From Methanomicrobiales archaeon (GTDB taxonomy: Archaea > Halobacteriota > Methanomicrobia > Methanomicrobiales > Methanospirillaceae), in assembly GCA_012516785.1 (NCBI GenBank), contig JAAYWH010000074.1, forward strand, positions 1 through 64,000: DNA of 64,000 nt, read 5' to 3'. Made by a program: the position numbers and the translations under genes. This document shows positions 18,978 through 27,968 of the stretch, piece by piece. The notes beneath the pieces were generated by a model that saw nothing but the letters and a program-made list of their open reading frames with translations, searched no databases and had not been told where the DNA came from. Every line of letters starts with the position of its first letter. Position 1 is the first letter of the stretch.

Positions 18978-19145
18978 TTAAAACCGGGGGCGCCGGTGCT
19001 TGGGGAGGCACTCTCTGCAATAGACGGGTCTTCCCTCGGTCGGCTTAAACGGTACTTCGCATTCCTTTCCACAGTCTGAACAGACTACTTTTGTCATCTC
19101 GCGGGGGCCGTCATTTCTCGGGCCGCCAAAATTTGATTTATACAT
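18978..19145 (-). CDS. Zinc-ribbon microprotein (CxxC-x17-CxxC type)
   Basis: A 55-codon reading frame runs from an ATG at 19145 to a TAA at 18978. The protein has two CxxC pairs (CSDC and CREC) separated by 17 residues, within VVCSDCGKECEVPF and GRPVYCRECLP, and a basic end (KHRRPRF). This spacing defines a small zinc-binding family common in archaea and some bacteria. Its function is not established; nucleic-acid contact is plausible from the basic tail. On the reverse strand a TATA-like ATTTATATTC lies near 19207-19198, about 55-60 bases before the ATG, consistent with its own promoter and a short leader. Confidence 0.85.
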   Translation of the reverse strand: MYKSNFGGPRNDGPREMTKVVCSDCGKECEVPFKPTEGRPVYCRECLPKHRRPRF

Positions 19146-19829
19146 GGTTTTACTCAAACAGTTGAAAACTGTCTTTAACTATACTCCACTCAAGAATATA
19201 AATATTTGTATTGTCCCCTCCGGGCCTGGCATGCGCCCGATCGCATATCATTTATCCAGTTGGGGGGTCAGGGGGTAGGATGTACGAGGGGAGGTATCAG
19301 TTTCTTCACCCTTGAGATTGATTAAAAAAATGCAGGTAGTTCTTAGAAAAGAGTGGTTTGGGATGAGAAAAATGATCCAGCGATATCCCCCTGCATGATT
19401 CTGTCCGGTATTCTTTCGCTTATATACTGGTCAGGGATCACAGGAGCCGGAACGATATTACACTCTTTTTCCTTACTAAAAGACATCTCTTTGAAATTCC
19501 CCGGTCGCTGCTGCCACGAACAGGTCCCTCCTGAATAATCATCTACGTAATACCGGATATTCTCATCTGAAACATCCCGAATTTATCCATCCCTCTATGA
19601 TCCCCCGTTCTCTTGACCCCCACATATTCTGCAGCCACCTGTGCAGGGAAGCCGGGAAAATGAACCGGTTCGATGAGGGACAACGGGATTTTTTTCTTGA
19701 TATTGTCTCATGATCTGCTTTGCATATATTTATGCTCTAACAAATATATCGTAAAAACAATTTTTCCAAATACCATCAGAATTTGAATACGGTTTAAGAT
19801 TTAAAGCTGAATTGAAAGGGGAGTTATGT
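19146..19829. other. Gene-poor stretch between the zinc microprotein and the HEAT gene
   Basis: This 684-base stretch has no supported gene. Two short frames were noted. One of 47 codons lies on the reverse strand (19486 to 19343, starting MSFSKEKECNIVPAPVIPD). One of 38 codons lies on the forward strand (19597 to 19713, containing HIFCSHLCREAGK and ending FFLDIVS). Neither has a clear ribosome site or a recognised family. The last 100 bases are AT-rich and probably hold the HEAT gene promoter. Confidence 0.3.
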
Positions 19830-20201
19830 ATGAGGTCGATGGTAAAAGAATGGTCCGAAGAAAACGATATGGAACGATGGAAGGCTGTGTCCGAGCTCAG
19901 AACAATAGGGCGTCCCGCAGTGGAATACCTTGTTATCAACCTCTGGGATAGTGATAAACGGGTTCGTATGGCGGCCGTTGATGCTCTTGGAGCTATCGGT
20001 GAGCAGCACGCCTATGATCACCTCGTGAAAATGCTTGATGATCCAGATCATGACGTACGGTTCGCCACCGTCATCGCTCTAGGCAAGCTGGGTGATATGC
20101 GGGCAGTTGAACCTCTTTCAAGAGCGTGCCATGACCCGAACTGCTACGTCAGGACGATTGCAGCGGAGACGCTGGAAAAATTCAGGTTGGAGACACCATA
20201 A
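19830..20201 (+). CDS. HEAT-like (PBS lyase type) repeat protein
   Basis: This 123-residue protein is built of about three HEAT-like repeats. Examples are WKAVSELRTIGRPAVEYL, RMAAVDALGAIGEQHAYDHL and RFATVIALGKLGDMRAVEPL. Such repeats form an alpha-solenoid used for protein binding. ATG 19830 is preferred because AAGGGGAG lies 7-15 bases upstream; the frame extends a few codons to a TTG. Partner and role are unknown. Confidence 0.8.
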   Translation: MRSMVKEWSEENDMERWKAVSELRTIGRPAVEYLVINLWDSDKRVRMAAVDALGAIGEQHAYDHLVKMLDDPDHDVRFATVIALGKLGDMRAVEPLSRACHDPNCYVRTIAAETLEKFRLETP

Positions 20202-20318
20202 CTAATTTTTCAAAAAAACTGGGCGAAATATCCTCACGAATGCATAAAGAATCCTTCTTTTCCTTGGTAGGCGCTCCATGATCCTTTTTGTATAGGAATA
20301 CGCACTAATCAGGCAGGT

Positions 20319-21122
20319 ATGGATCAAAGCCTCAAACAACGTCTCCTTCTCAATTGCAGGGAGATGGGCATCCCCCTCATCGGGGTAGCTGATGTCAGGC
20401 GCTGGGAGAATCCCCCTTTTCAGCCCTGGATGCCGAAGGAGTTCTTCCCCCATTCTCTCGTTCCAGAAGCTGAATCGGTAATTGTCATTGGTCTTCCTGT
20501 CCAACTCCCGGTTCTTGAGACATCCCCCTCCATTTACTACCGTGAGATGTATAACGTGCTGAATTCCTTACTAGACCAGTACAGTTATCGTATCGCCTCG
20601 TATCTCAACAATGAAGGACATCCATCTGTTTTTCTCCCGAGGGACGGTTATGGAAGCATTGATGTTCTTCTCGAGAGGCCCTTCGCATTCTTCTCTCACC
20701 GGCACGCTGCATTCTGTGCAGGTCTCGGTACATTCGGAGTAAACAATATGATCCTCACTCCTGAGTACGGACCGAGGGTCAGATTTGGATCGATCATTAC
20801 CTCAGCCTCCCTCCCGCCAGATCCTATGAGGGATGATGATCTCTGCACAAGGTGCATGCGTTGTGTGCGGTTGTGCCCCTCTTCTGCCCTCTCAAAAGAG
20901 GATTATCCCGAAGGGATCACTGATAAAACCGCCTGTGCACGCTGGAGTGCCTCCCTCAATCGGAGGTATATCTCTCCCTGCGGCATCTGCATCAAGGTAT
21001 GTCCGGTTGGGAGCGACAGGACCTTTTACCGCCGGGAAGATCCGGGAATATACGAAGAGTCAGCACCCGGGAGCCCGTATCAGCAGATCTGGGATCATGT
21101 CAGGCGTTACGGTGGGAAATAA
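20319..21122 (+). CDS. QueG-like iron-sulfur protein (two 4Fe-4S clusters)
   Basis: In this 267-residue protein the C-terminal part carries two ferredoxin motifs: CTRCMRCVRLCP (about residues 179-190) and CGICIKVCPVG (about 226-236). The N-terminal half resembles the epoxyqueuosine reductase QueG fold (AAFCAGLGTFGVNNMILTPEYG). QueG itself uses cobalamin to reduce epoxyqueuosine in bacterial tRNA. Archaea make archaeosine instead, so this methanogen relative probably reduces another substrate. The frame on the opposite strand (20202-20504) is a shadow. Confidence 0.7.
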   Translation: MDQSLKQRLLLNCREMGIPLIGVADVRRWENPPFQPWMPKEFFPHSLVPEAESVIVIGLPVQLPVLETSPSIYYREMYNVLNSLLDQYSYRIASYLNNEGHPSVFLPRDGYGSIDVLLERPFAFFSHRHAAFCAGLGTFGVNNMILTPEYGPRVRFGSIITSASLPPDPMRDDDLCTRCMRCVRLCPSSALSKEDYPEGITDKTACARWSASLNRRYISPCGICIKVCPVGSDRTFYRREDPGIYEESAPGSPYQQIWDHVRRYGGK

Positions 21123-21703
21123 GGGGAGAGATCCATCTCCAAGGTGGATACTCTGCCGGGTAGTCATCTCATCTCTTTCCTAGTGAAACATTCCTTTTTA
21201 GTTCATACCATGAACCAGACCCGGTTACCCATTTTTTAACTTCATGCTTCCCAGTGCAGATAGATGCCGGGAATCATATTACAAAGGTTCTTCCCAATGG
21301 GAACACACAAAGGGTTTAGACACCAGACCGGTACATTTTTTCAGATCCAGAAAGACGATCCCAATGGCCGTTTAGCTTGGTTCTGGAAGAAAAGGGAAAT
21401 CCGTTCGCCTTCTTTTGGGGAGATGGATGATGCCTACCCATAGAACGGGTGCCCAAATCCGGATTCAGTGGTTCCTCTTTCGATCTGCTCTCCACCGGAC
21501 AGTTCGATTCTGGGAGTGGCACTTTTCATAAGATATCCTCTTTTCAACTCCCTCCTTTGAGCAGAAATCCCTTACCACATGTATGCGACGGTATATTTCT
21601 GTATGAACATCTGAATCCAGAAAAAGCAGCCGGTATCGTGAACACTTACATTCCCAACATAAAGAACGTCATGGTCCGGAGCATTTCAGAGAGAAAGGAT
21701 TCA
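21123..21703. other. Gene-poor stretch before uvsE
   Basis: No gene is supported in these 581 bases. A forward frame (21449-21760) includes a coding-like piece, GIFLYEHLNPEKAAGIVN, but its flanks do not look like protein and it runs into the uvsE gene from the other strand. It could be a remnant of a lost gene. Confidence 0.3.
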
Positions 21704-22624
21704 TCATCCAGACCTTACCCTCTTCCCAATCGCTCGTTCGAATCTTGGATCCTTCTGTAGCAGAGATATTGCTGCAAGGGCACTGGTCTCTTTGTCCTTG
21801 ATCTCAAGCATGATATCCCTATCAAACGGCTGCGAGAGTTCGAGAAACTGCCGGAAATCAGAAAGGTCTATATGTTCTGCATGTCCACCGGGCCGCTTTG
21901 CCGGATGCTGGGAGCTGTAATCCACCATGGGTATACCGTCATCTGCACCCCATGTCCTTCCCGTAGCATCGAGCATATCTCCCGTCTCCTCGCCATTGTT
22001 GTAACATGCATGATGGAATACATCGAGAAGTACAGGAATTCCCGTCTGTTCGGAAATTTCCAGACAATCTGTTGCACTGAATCGTGTTTCATCATTTTCG
22101 ATAACAAGATGCCGTCTGATAGCCGTATCGAGTGTGTCATATACCCTGACAAAACGGGCGATACTTTCCTGGGAATCACCATAGTGACCCCCGACATGAA
22201 GCTGGATTTTGGCCTGTGTGCCGAGCCCCATCAGGTCCAGCAGGGTTGCATGGTAGGCAAGTTCATCAACACTGCGGGAAACGATACGTTCATCGGGGGA
22301 ATTGAGAATGATAAACTGGTCAGGGTGCATCGAGATACGGATACCCGCATCCCGAATGGAATGCCCGATATGCCCCAGTTCCTCGGAAAAATACTCCTGC
22401 CATGGTGCCCTGCATACCGGATGCGATGCAAACGGGATGATATCGGAGGAGATGCGAAAAAAGAGTATATCCTGTGTGACATTCCATGCAAGTATCTGTC
22501 GAAAGCAGGAGAGGTTGCTCGAGACTGTTGCAAAAAATCTCTCGTCATTAAAAGAGGCCAGCCGGAACTTTTTGGCACTCGTGCAATCCAGGCGCCTGTT
22601 GATGCAGGGATACCCGATACGCAT
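21704..22624 (-). CDS. uvsE: UV DNA damage endonuclease (UVDE)
   Basis: From the ATG at 22624 the protein has 306 residues and begins MRIGYPCINRRL, the typical UVDE start. It has the TIM-barrel metal-site segments ISMHPDQFIIL, LHVGGHYGD, VIENDETRFSATDCL, LLDVFHHACYNNG and GGHAEHIDLSDF. UVDE nicks DNA directly 5' to UV photoproducts, starting repair without glycosylase or Uvr proteins. Upstream in-frame ATGs at 22645 and 22690 are possible, but the added residues do not look like family sequence. An AGGTGA lies immediately before the chosen ATG. Confidence 0.9.
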   Translation of the reverse strand: MRIGYPCINRRLDCTSAKKFRLASFNDERFFATVSSNLSCFRQILAWNVTQDILFFRISSDIIPFASHPVCRAPWQEYFSEELGHIGHSIRDAGIRISMHPDQFIILNSPDERIVSRSVDELAYHATLLDLMGLGTQAKIQLHVGGHYGDSQESIARFVRVYDTLDTAIRRHLVIENDETRFSATDCLEISEQTGIPVLLDVFHHACYNNGEETGDMLDATGRTWGADDGIPMVDYSSQHPAKRPGGHAEHIDLSDFRQFLELSQPFDRDIMLEIKDKETSALAAISLLQKDPRFERAIGKRVRSG

Positions 22625-22800
22625 ATCACCTACTGAGAGCTGCATTGGAATAAGCAGGTTTGGTTCGGGGAAATACAGGTTGTGATTCATGGGATGTTGT
22701 GGCTGATACCTGTTCTTTGCATCGTCTATATCCCTTTTTTTCGATAGTGAGAAGGGAGAGACGGGGTATCTGCACTTCAGGTATCTTTGTTATGAGAATT

Positions 22801-22820
22801 TTTTTCACTACAGTGAAAAA
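22801..22820. promoter_or_regulatory. Perfect palindrome between divergent uvsE and hxlB
   Basis: TTTTTCACT-AC-AGTGAAAAA (22801-22820) has 9-base arms around two central bases. It lies in the 360-base divergent gap 22625-22984, followed by TATA-like GGTATATTATT at 22823-22833. A second small palindrome, AGTGATCACT, lies about 12 bases before the hxlB start. These are candidate operators; no regulator is identified, and the rest of the gap shows no gene. Confidence 0.35.
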
Positions 22821-22984
22821 TCGGGTATATTATTCAGCTTTAAATGAGAGGGCACTATCATTGAAAAGAAAGTGCCATATCCTGCCTTCTTTCCTCAACA
22901 GGTTATTCGTGAGAATCCCGATGTGCAGAATTAAAGCGATTCCATAACGTTTCGTTAGAGATTTAATCATCCAGTGATCACTAC

Positions 22985-23638
22985 ATGACTATGCCGGGTG
23001 AACATCCCAATAAAGCCCCGGAAGATACCGGGAGGCTTTCCATCAACGAACTCATGCTCCTGATGGTCGACCAGATGAGAGTAACGGCACAGATGGTGCT
23101 GCCAGATGAAGCTGAATCGTTTTTTTCGGAGCTGCTCAACGCCGGGAAGATATACGTAGCAGGCGCCGGCAGATCCGGCCTCGTAGCCAGGGCCTTTGCC
23201 ATGCGCCTGATGCATATCGGTTTTGAATCGTATGTTATTGGAGAGACCATCACCCCTGCTTTATCCCCTGGAGATACCCTTGTGGTCTTCTCGGGATCTG
23301 GTGAGACCAACTCGGTTTTTGATGTTCTCGAGACAGCCAGGGATCTTGGGGGACGAATCTGCCTCATTACCGCAACCCCTGTCTCACGTATGTCACGGCT
23401 TGCACATTCTAGTGTCATCCTCTGCGGGAGCCAGCCGTCTGATGACAGCCTGCCGACCCAGTATGAAGTTCGCCAGATAACCGGTCAGTACCGCTCCGTA
23501 TCCTCTTCTTTCGCTCCATTCGGTACCCTTTTTGAGACTGCTGCCCTGATCTTTTCCGATGCGATCATCTCGGCGCTGATCGAGGCAAAGCATTGCAGTC
23601 TGGATGAGGCAAGAACGCGCTTGTCAAATGTCCAGTAA
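22985..23638 (+). CDS. hxlB: 6-phospho-3-hexuloisomerase
   Basis: This 217-residue SIS-domain protein matches PHI, which interconverts D-arabino-3-hexulose-6-phosphate and fructose-6-phosphate. Key segments are IYVAGAGRSGLVARAFAMRL, VFSGSGETNSV and the C-terminal SSFAPFGTLFETAALIFSDA. In archaea this enzyme works with hexulose-phosphate synthase, running the ribulose monophosphate pathway in reverse to make ribulose-5-phosphate. The synthase partner is not in the window. A TATA-like GATTTAATCA (22961-22970) sits about 15-24 bases before the ATG, suggesting a very short leader. Confidence 0.92.
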   Translation: MTMPGEHPNKAPEDTGRLSINELMLLMVDQMRVTAQMVLPDEAESFFSELLNAGKIYVAGAGRSGLVARAFAMRLMHIGFESYVIGETITPALSPGDTLVVFSGSGETNSVFDVLETARDLGGRICLITATPVSRMSRLAHSSVILCGSQPSDDSLPTQYEVRQITGQYRSVSSSFAPFGTLFETAALIFSDAIISALIEAKHCSLDEARTRLSNVQ

Positions 23639-23768
23639 TACCTGCCCGCTCAAAAGTCATGACACTCATTTTAATCACCATACAATTCCGCCTTTCTCTC
23701 CTTCAGTCGTATTGGACTGGTTGCATAAAAATAACATGATTCCTTTGAGGGCCACAAGCATTAAAGAT

Positions 23769-23840
23769 GAAAATGCCGGAGGCATTTTCGTATAAAAAAG
23801 GGATGCAGAGCATATTGGCTTGATCCGATCAGCGGATCAA
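23769..23840 (+). terminator. Two hairpins after hxlB
   Basis: GAAAATGCC-GGA-GGCATTTTC (23769-23789) is a perfect 9-bp stem. TTGATCCG-ATCAG-CGGATCAA (23820-23840) is a second perfect 8-bp stem. They lie between hxlB and the next gene and would end the hxlB transcript or shape the next leader. Confidence 0.4.
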
Positions 23841-23853
23841 TACCCTCATAAAG

Positions 23854-24411
23854 GTGCGACGAATATCTCCTCCCATGGAACAGGCCGGTTCTCTTCGCAG
23901 CGATGATGAGGTGAGAGTTCTTCTCAAAAGCTACCTCTCAAGTATGGATATTGAAGTGGTCAAGGAGATTGAAAAAGACGGAAACTGGGGAATATGGACC
24001 CGGTTCGGTAATTTCCCGGTCCTGATCGACCATTTGAAGGATACGCATTACTGCGTGGTTGCCTTTCAGATAACTTTGCAGGATGAGCATGCGATAATAC
24101 ACCTGAACAATTTTTATGAAAGGAATGACGCCCAGTTTATCTACGAGCTGACGCGGGCTTTCTCATCGCCCCTCACGGCATTTTCCAGAATTATTGAACG
24201 GGGCAGGGTCATCGGCTACACAGTCTCGAAAAACATCTATCCCTACCATCCCGAATTCACCCTCCGTACCCTGGATATTGCCCTTCAAGCGGTGGTGAGT
24301 ACGGGGGCGATTGGTATTGCCTTCCTGAAATGGATGGCCAGAGTCCTGGATGTAAGCCACGAAAGGGGAATTGAGATAAAAGACGAGGACCCGACAAAGT
24401 TGTTCGAATAG
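23854..24411 (+). CDS. Conserved-looking hypothetical cytosolic protein
   Basis: This 185-residue protein starts at a GTG, with an alternative ATG at 23875 that may be the true start. No motif is recognised. The composition is that of a soluble alpha/beta protein, with an N-terminal helix (DDEVRVLLKSYLSSMDI), beta strands around GNWGIWTRFGNFPVLIDH, and a long C-terminal helical part. It may belong to a small archaeal DUF with a YbjN- or chaperone-like fold, but I cannot name it with confidence. Confidence 0.6.
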   Translation: MRRISPPMEQAGSLRSDDEVRVLLKSYLSSMDIEVVKEIEKDGNWGIWTRFGNFPVLIDHLKDTHYCVVAFQITLQDEHAIIHLNNFYERNDAQFIYELTRAFSSPLTAFSRIIERGRVIGYTVSKNIYPYHPEFTLRTLDIALQAVVSTGAIGIAFLKWMARVLDVSHERGIEIKDEDPTKLFE

Positions 24412-24473
24412 ACCGCCTCAGGGACAACCGACTCAGAGCACATATCTTCAGGATGCCAGGAAGAAGCAGATCC

Positions 24474-24674
24474 TCACTCCCTTGTTTCATCACAGAGTAA
24501 CTCAAAGTCCTGAAGGAGCACCTCCTTTTGGACAAACCCAAGTCCGTGAGAAGACAGCCAGGAGATGATATCATCCCGTGATCCTTTTCCAAGGAGTTCC
24601 TCGTCTCCGTCCCCGGATATTCGGAAGCATTCATAGAGATCGTCCTTTTTCCGATAACAGATCCGGTCACACAT
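24474..24674 (-). CDS. Small hypothetical protein
   Basis: From the ATG at 24674 this is a 66-residue protein (MCDRICYRKKDDLYECF, ending LLCDETRE). An upstream start at 24701 would add nine residues. It looks like a compact alpha/beta protein, with a strand-rich N-terminus and the helix DDIISWLSSHGLGF. A larger overlapping frame on the same strand (24257-24778) would run through the neighbouring gene and is rejected. It lies convergent to the preceding gene. The family is unknown. Confidence 0.5.
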   Translation of the reverse strand: MCDRICYRKKDDLYECFRISGDGDEELLGKGSRDDIISWLSSHGLGFVQKEVLLQDFELLCDETRE

Positions 24675-24762
24675 GGTAATTCTTTTTGCACCTTGACGCA
24701 CCAGAAGATAAAACTGGTGATCAGGGAAAAAAATTTAGAGATGGGAAGGCAGGTAAGGGGTA

Positions 24763-25446
24763 ATGATGTCCGATTCATTCCCGGTCCGGTTCATTTCGTG
24801 GGAGGAGTCCGCCAGCCTCGCCCGGACGCTTGCAGCTCGTATAAAAGGCGACAGAAGCAAACAGCCTGACCTCGTGATAGCCATAGGCCGGGGTGGCTTT
24901 GTCCCTGCAAGGGTAGTGTGCGATGAACTGCTCACTACCAGTCTTACCAGCATCCGACTCGAACACTGGGGGCCAGGAGCGCGCCGGAAAGAGAGAGCCG
25001 TTGTCAGGTATCCCCTGTCCTGTTCAGTTGCAGATCGTGACCTCCTTGTCATCGATGATGTCAGCGATACCGGGGATACCTTGTCCATTGCAATCAGCTA
25101 CCTGCAGGAACTCCAGCCATCCCGGATCCGGACTGGTGTTCTCCATCACAAGGCATCTTCCCGGATCAATCCCGACTATTATGCAGAACTCGTCAAGGAA
25201 TGGAATTGGATCATCTATCCCTGGGCACTCCATGAAGATATCTGCGGATTCCTGGAGATCGAGCTGACATGCCACCCGGTTTCATTACCAGATCTTCATA
25301 GCATACTGCTGAAGAGATATAACCTGCAAATCACGATGGATGAGATGGTATCTGCCGTTGAAGATCTTATCCGTTTGGGAAAAATCACAAAGAACGGAGA
25401 ATTACTCTTTGCATATGAAAATAGAATTAATCCATCAGAATCCTGA
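24763..25446 (+). CDS. Phosphoribosyltransferase-family protein
   Basis: This 227-residue protein has the type I PRTase fold. PDLVIAIGRGGFVPARVVCD forms the first loop and LLVIDDVSDTGDTL (about residues 93-106) is the PRPP-binding motif. Family members move a ribose-5-phosphate group between PRPP and a purine base; xanthine, hypoxanthine and guanine forms exist and the substrate cannot be told here. The last 60 residues form an extra helical domain like a winged helix, seen in archaeal members. Start at 24763 (MMSDSF) or the second ATG. Confidence 0.85.
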   Translation: MMSDSFPVRFISWEESASLARTLAARIKGDRSKQPDLVIAIGRGGFVPARVVCDELLTTSLTSIRLEHWGPGARRKERAVVRYPLSCSVADRDLLVIDDVSDTGDTLSIAISYLQELQPSRIRTGVLHHKASSRINPDYYAELVKEWNWIIYPWALHEDICGFLEIELTCHPVSLPDLHSILLKRYNLQITMDEMVSAVEDLIRLGKITKNGELLFAYENRINPSES

Positions 25447-25527
25447 CGCTCTCTCTATCTCATCAGGTCTGGTTTGCCGTTACTTCCCGGAATTATTAAT
25501 ACGGAGATGCAATGAATTTCAGGGAAT

Positions 25528-26232
25528 ATGAAGAGTGAATCGAACCGGGCAGCAGAGATCCGGAACCTTCTCATGCGTCCTGAAATCGGGCGGAGAAGGA
25601 TCTCACCTGCGTCATTGAGGGTATATGATGTTGCACTCACCCACCGGTCATATGCAAAGGAACAATGTGGTTACGACAACGTGGTTTCTGATAACGAACG
25701 ACTCGAATTTCTCGGTGACAGGGTACTCAATCTGGTGATTGCTGACTTCCTCTTCTCTACATTTGATGAACCTGAAGGGTCGCTCTCGCTCCGCATGGAA
25801 TGGACAAAGAACCGTAATCTTGCCTTGGTCATCTCTTCAGCGGCTCCTCAGTTACCTGGACTTATCAGGCTTGGGAAGAACCAAGCCCTTACCCCCCGTA
25901 TCGTTGCAGGAGCATTTGAGGCGTTCATCGGCGCGCTTTATCTGGACGCAGGTCTCGATACCGTAAAAAAAATGGTTGTTATGCTCTTTTCGGAGAATAT
26001 CCAGACATTTTCGACCAATACCAACTATAAAAAGAGTCTGCAGGAATACTTACAAAAGCAGAATCTTCCCGTTCCTGTTTACGAGCTTGAACAGTGCGAA
26101 GGTCTGCCCCATTCCCCCCTTTTTTCGTATGTGGTCAAATCAGGAGAGAGGATGCTTGGGAAAGGTGTGGGAAAGAACAAGTCAGAGGCAACCCAGAACG
26201 CTGCCCGCAACGCTCTCAGCGGCATGTCGTGA
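25528..26232 (+). CDS. rnc: Ribonuclease III
   Basis: In this 234-residue protein, residues 1-150 hold the RNase III domain with the signature NERLEFLGDRVL (bacterial NERLEFLGDAVL) and AFEAFIGALYLDAG. Residues 160-234 are a double-stranded RNA binding domain ending in GKNKSEATQNAARNAL. It cleaves double-stranded RNA. True RNase III is rare in archaea and probably came from bacteria. The position matching E. coli Asp114 in the LAD-x-x-E motif is Gly here (IVAGAFEA), while the glutamate two helical turns on and the first-motif acidic residues are kept. It starts 81 bases after the phosphoribosyltransferase gene. Confidence 0.92.
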   Translation: MKSESNRAAEIRNLLMRPEIGRRRISPASLRVYDVALTHRSYAKEQCGYDNVVSDNERLEFLGDRVLNLVIADFLFSTFDEPEGSLSLRMEWTKNRNLALVISSAAPQLPGLIRLGKNQALTPRIVAGAFEAFIGALYLDAGLDTVKKMVVMLFSENIQTFSTNTNYKKSLQEYLQKQNLPVPVYELEQCEGLPHSPLFSYVVKSGERMLGKGVGKNKSEATQNAARNALSGMS

Positions 26233-26357
26233 TAACCGTTTCTCTCTCCCATGCGTGCTCTCCTTCTGGGCAGATGGACGTCCTGCCTTGGTATTTTATA
26301 CGACCCCCTCCGAAAACCTATTTCTTGATACCGGTCAAGACTGTGTCTGGTGATGGT

Positions 26358-26999
26358 ATGAATATTCTTTACGTGTATGCTCATCCCGAACCACGCTCCT
26401 TTAATGGTGCACTCAAGGATACTGCAATGGTTACCCTTGGGAAAATGGGGCATACGGTAAAAGTATCAAATCTGTATGCGGTCAGATGGAAAGCGATCCT
26501 GGATTCACAGGATTTCCGGATGCGGCAGGACCCGTATCAGTTCAATCCGGCATTGGAGCAGATCCATGGAATCCAGACAGGGAGCCTCTCACCTGATATC
26601 CTGGAAGAGATCGAACGGGTAGCATGGGCGGATCTCATTATCTGCCAGTTTCCCCTCTGGTGGTCATCGATGCCTGCGATCCTGAAGGGATGGTTTGACA
26701 GAGTGTTTGTCCAGGGCTTTGTGGTAAATCTTGAAAAAGGCCAGGTATATGAGAGGGGATTGCTGAAGGGGAAGAAGGCAATGGTAGTTGTTACCACCGG
26801 AGCGACCCGGGAGATGTACAGCCCCGAAGGTGTTCATGGTGACATTATGCACCACATCTCCCTCATCACGCACAATATCTTCGAATTTGTCGGCATGACT
26901 CCTCTGCCATCGTTTATTGTGTTCGGAGCAGCGGGTATGACAATGGATGAAGGCAGCCTCCAGTTGAACAGGTACAAGACGGTGCTGGAAAAATTATAA
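26358..26999 (+). CDS. NAD(P)H dehydrogenase (quinone)-like flavoprotein
   Basis: From the ATG at 26358 the product has 213 residues and begins MNILYVYAHPEPRSFNGAL, the flavodoxin-like start of the NQO1/KefF/YwrO family. ADLIICQFPLWWSSMPAILKG is the FMN contact motif. It probably carries out two-electron reduction of quinone-like or other electrophiles. The longer frame from 26094 overlaps the RNase III gene in another frame and is not used. It is followed by a convergent membrane protein gene. Confidence 0.85.
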   Translation: MNILYVYAHPEPRSFNGALKDTAMVTLGKMGHTVKVSNLYAVRWKAILDSQDFRMRQDPYQFNPALEQIHGIQTGSLSPDILEEIERVAWADLIICQFPLWWSSMPAILKGWFDRVFVQGFVVNLEKGQVYERGLLKGKKAMVVVTTGATREMYSPEGVHGDIMHHISLITHNIFEFVGMTPLPSFIVFGAAGMTMDEGSLQLNRYKTVLEKL

Positions 27000-27009
27000 A
27001 GAGAAAGTA

Positions 27010-27396
27010 TCAGAGCAGAGGCGGTGGTGCCCGTATCTCATTGGCCTCTTTGCTGATGAGACAAAATATGCCTCCAATGAGCATGATAAGGTCAATGGGA
27101 GGAAGTACAGAGCCGACCGCAGCAAGGATCCCTGCAGTTGAGAATTCATTTTTTTCTGTGTAATACAATGCGAGGATTCCAAGAATGACTCCCAGAACTT
27201 TGAGCGCAAGGAGGGAGATGAGAATCCAGAGCGGAATCATCATCATGAGACCGAATCCTGTCAGAGCTCCTGTCGGGCGGATGATCGTGATCAGAGCAAC
27301 GAGAAGCAGGATGATCAACACGCCAAGCATGACGGAAACAAGGATGAGGATCTTCCCGATTTTGGCTTCAGAACTTTTACCCTCGATATTGAGCAT
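27010..27396 (-). CDS. Four-helix membrane protein, DUF4064-like
   Basis: This 128-residue protein has hydrophobic segments at about 14-40, 46-80 (two helices) and 88-116. It ends in a GGIFCLISKEA pattern that resembles DUF4064 and similar small membrane families (GI-lg..gil-il..). The function is unknown. It faces the flavoprotein gene tail to tail with 10 bases between stops. Confidence 0.55.
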   Translation of the reverse strand: MLNIEGKSSEAKIGKILILVSVMLGVLIILLLVALITIIRPTGALTGFGLMMMIPLWILISLLALKVLGVILGILALYYTEKNEFSTAGILAAVGSVLPPIDLIMLIGGIFCLISKEANEIRAPPPLL

Positions 27397-27968
27397 GCTA
27401 TTGTACCTTATCTCTTCTATAAATCCCTGAATCCGGATTAAACTATCCTGCTAATAGGAGTCTGGAATTCCCCTCTAATGACCAGTTCTCCTGGAAACCG
27501 GGGCAACAGTTTCACGATATCCTCACCTCTTCAAATTTTAACCGTCAATCCGAAAAGATCAAGCGAATGACGCGGAAAATATTTCTTGTGGCTAATCGGG
27601 AGTCATATATACCGGGAGCCAGAGCAGGTTGTCCTCCCTCCCAAGATCAACCGAAGCATTCTGATAATAGCAGGTATCTTCCAAGAATGTCTTTTTTGTT
27701 TTCTGGGCCTGTGGGTGGTAGATTTTTTTATTTGAATAAAGATCAGGAAGGAGTCCGCTGGGATGGACCTGAAGAGGAAAGAAATTCACTCCGACAGAAA
27801 CAGGAAGTCTTCTTCAGGTGGTCCTGTAGTCCTGTTCAAAATGTTATTATCTCCTGATTCGGAGAGCATCGTTATCGTTCCTGTTTTCGGATAAAGAGAG
27901 ATGATGCAGGCCCGAAGGATATGTCACGAGAGGAATATACTGAGATCATTTTTCCATGAATAAAGGGT
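27397..27968. other. Gap without a supported gene
   Basis: This is 572 bases. A forward frame of 96 codons (27567-27857) and reverse frames overlapping it have no ribosome site, no family likeness and biased composition, so none is called. Nothing structured stands out. Confidence 0.3.

Noticed and set aside
20202-20504. 100-codon reverse frame
   Set aside because: It lies antisense to the start of the QueG-like gene, whose iron-sulfur motifs are unambiguous.
26094-26357. N-terminal extension of the flavoprotein frame
   Set aside because: It overlaps the RNase III gene in another frame; the flavodoxin fold begins at 26358.
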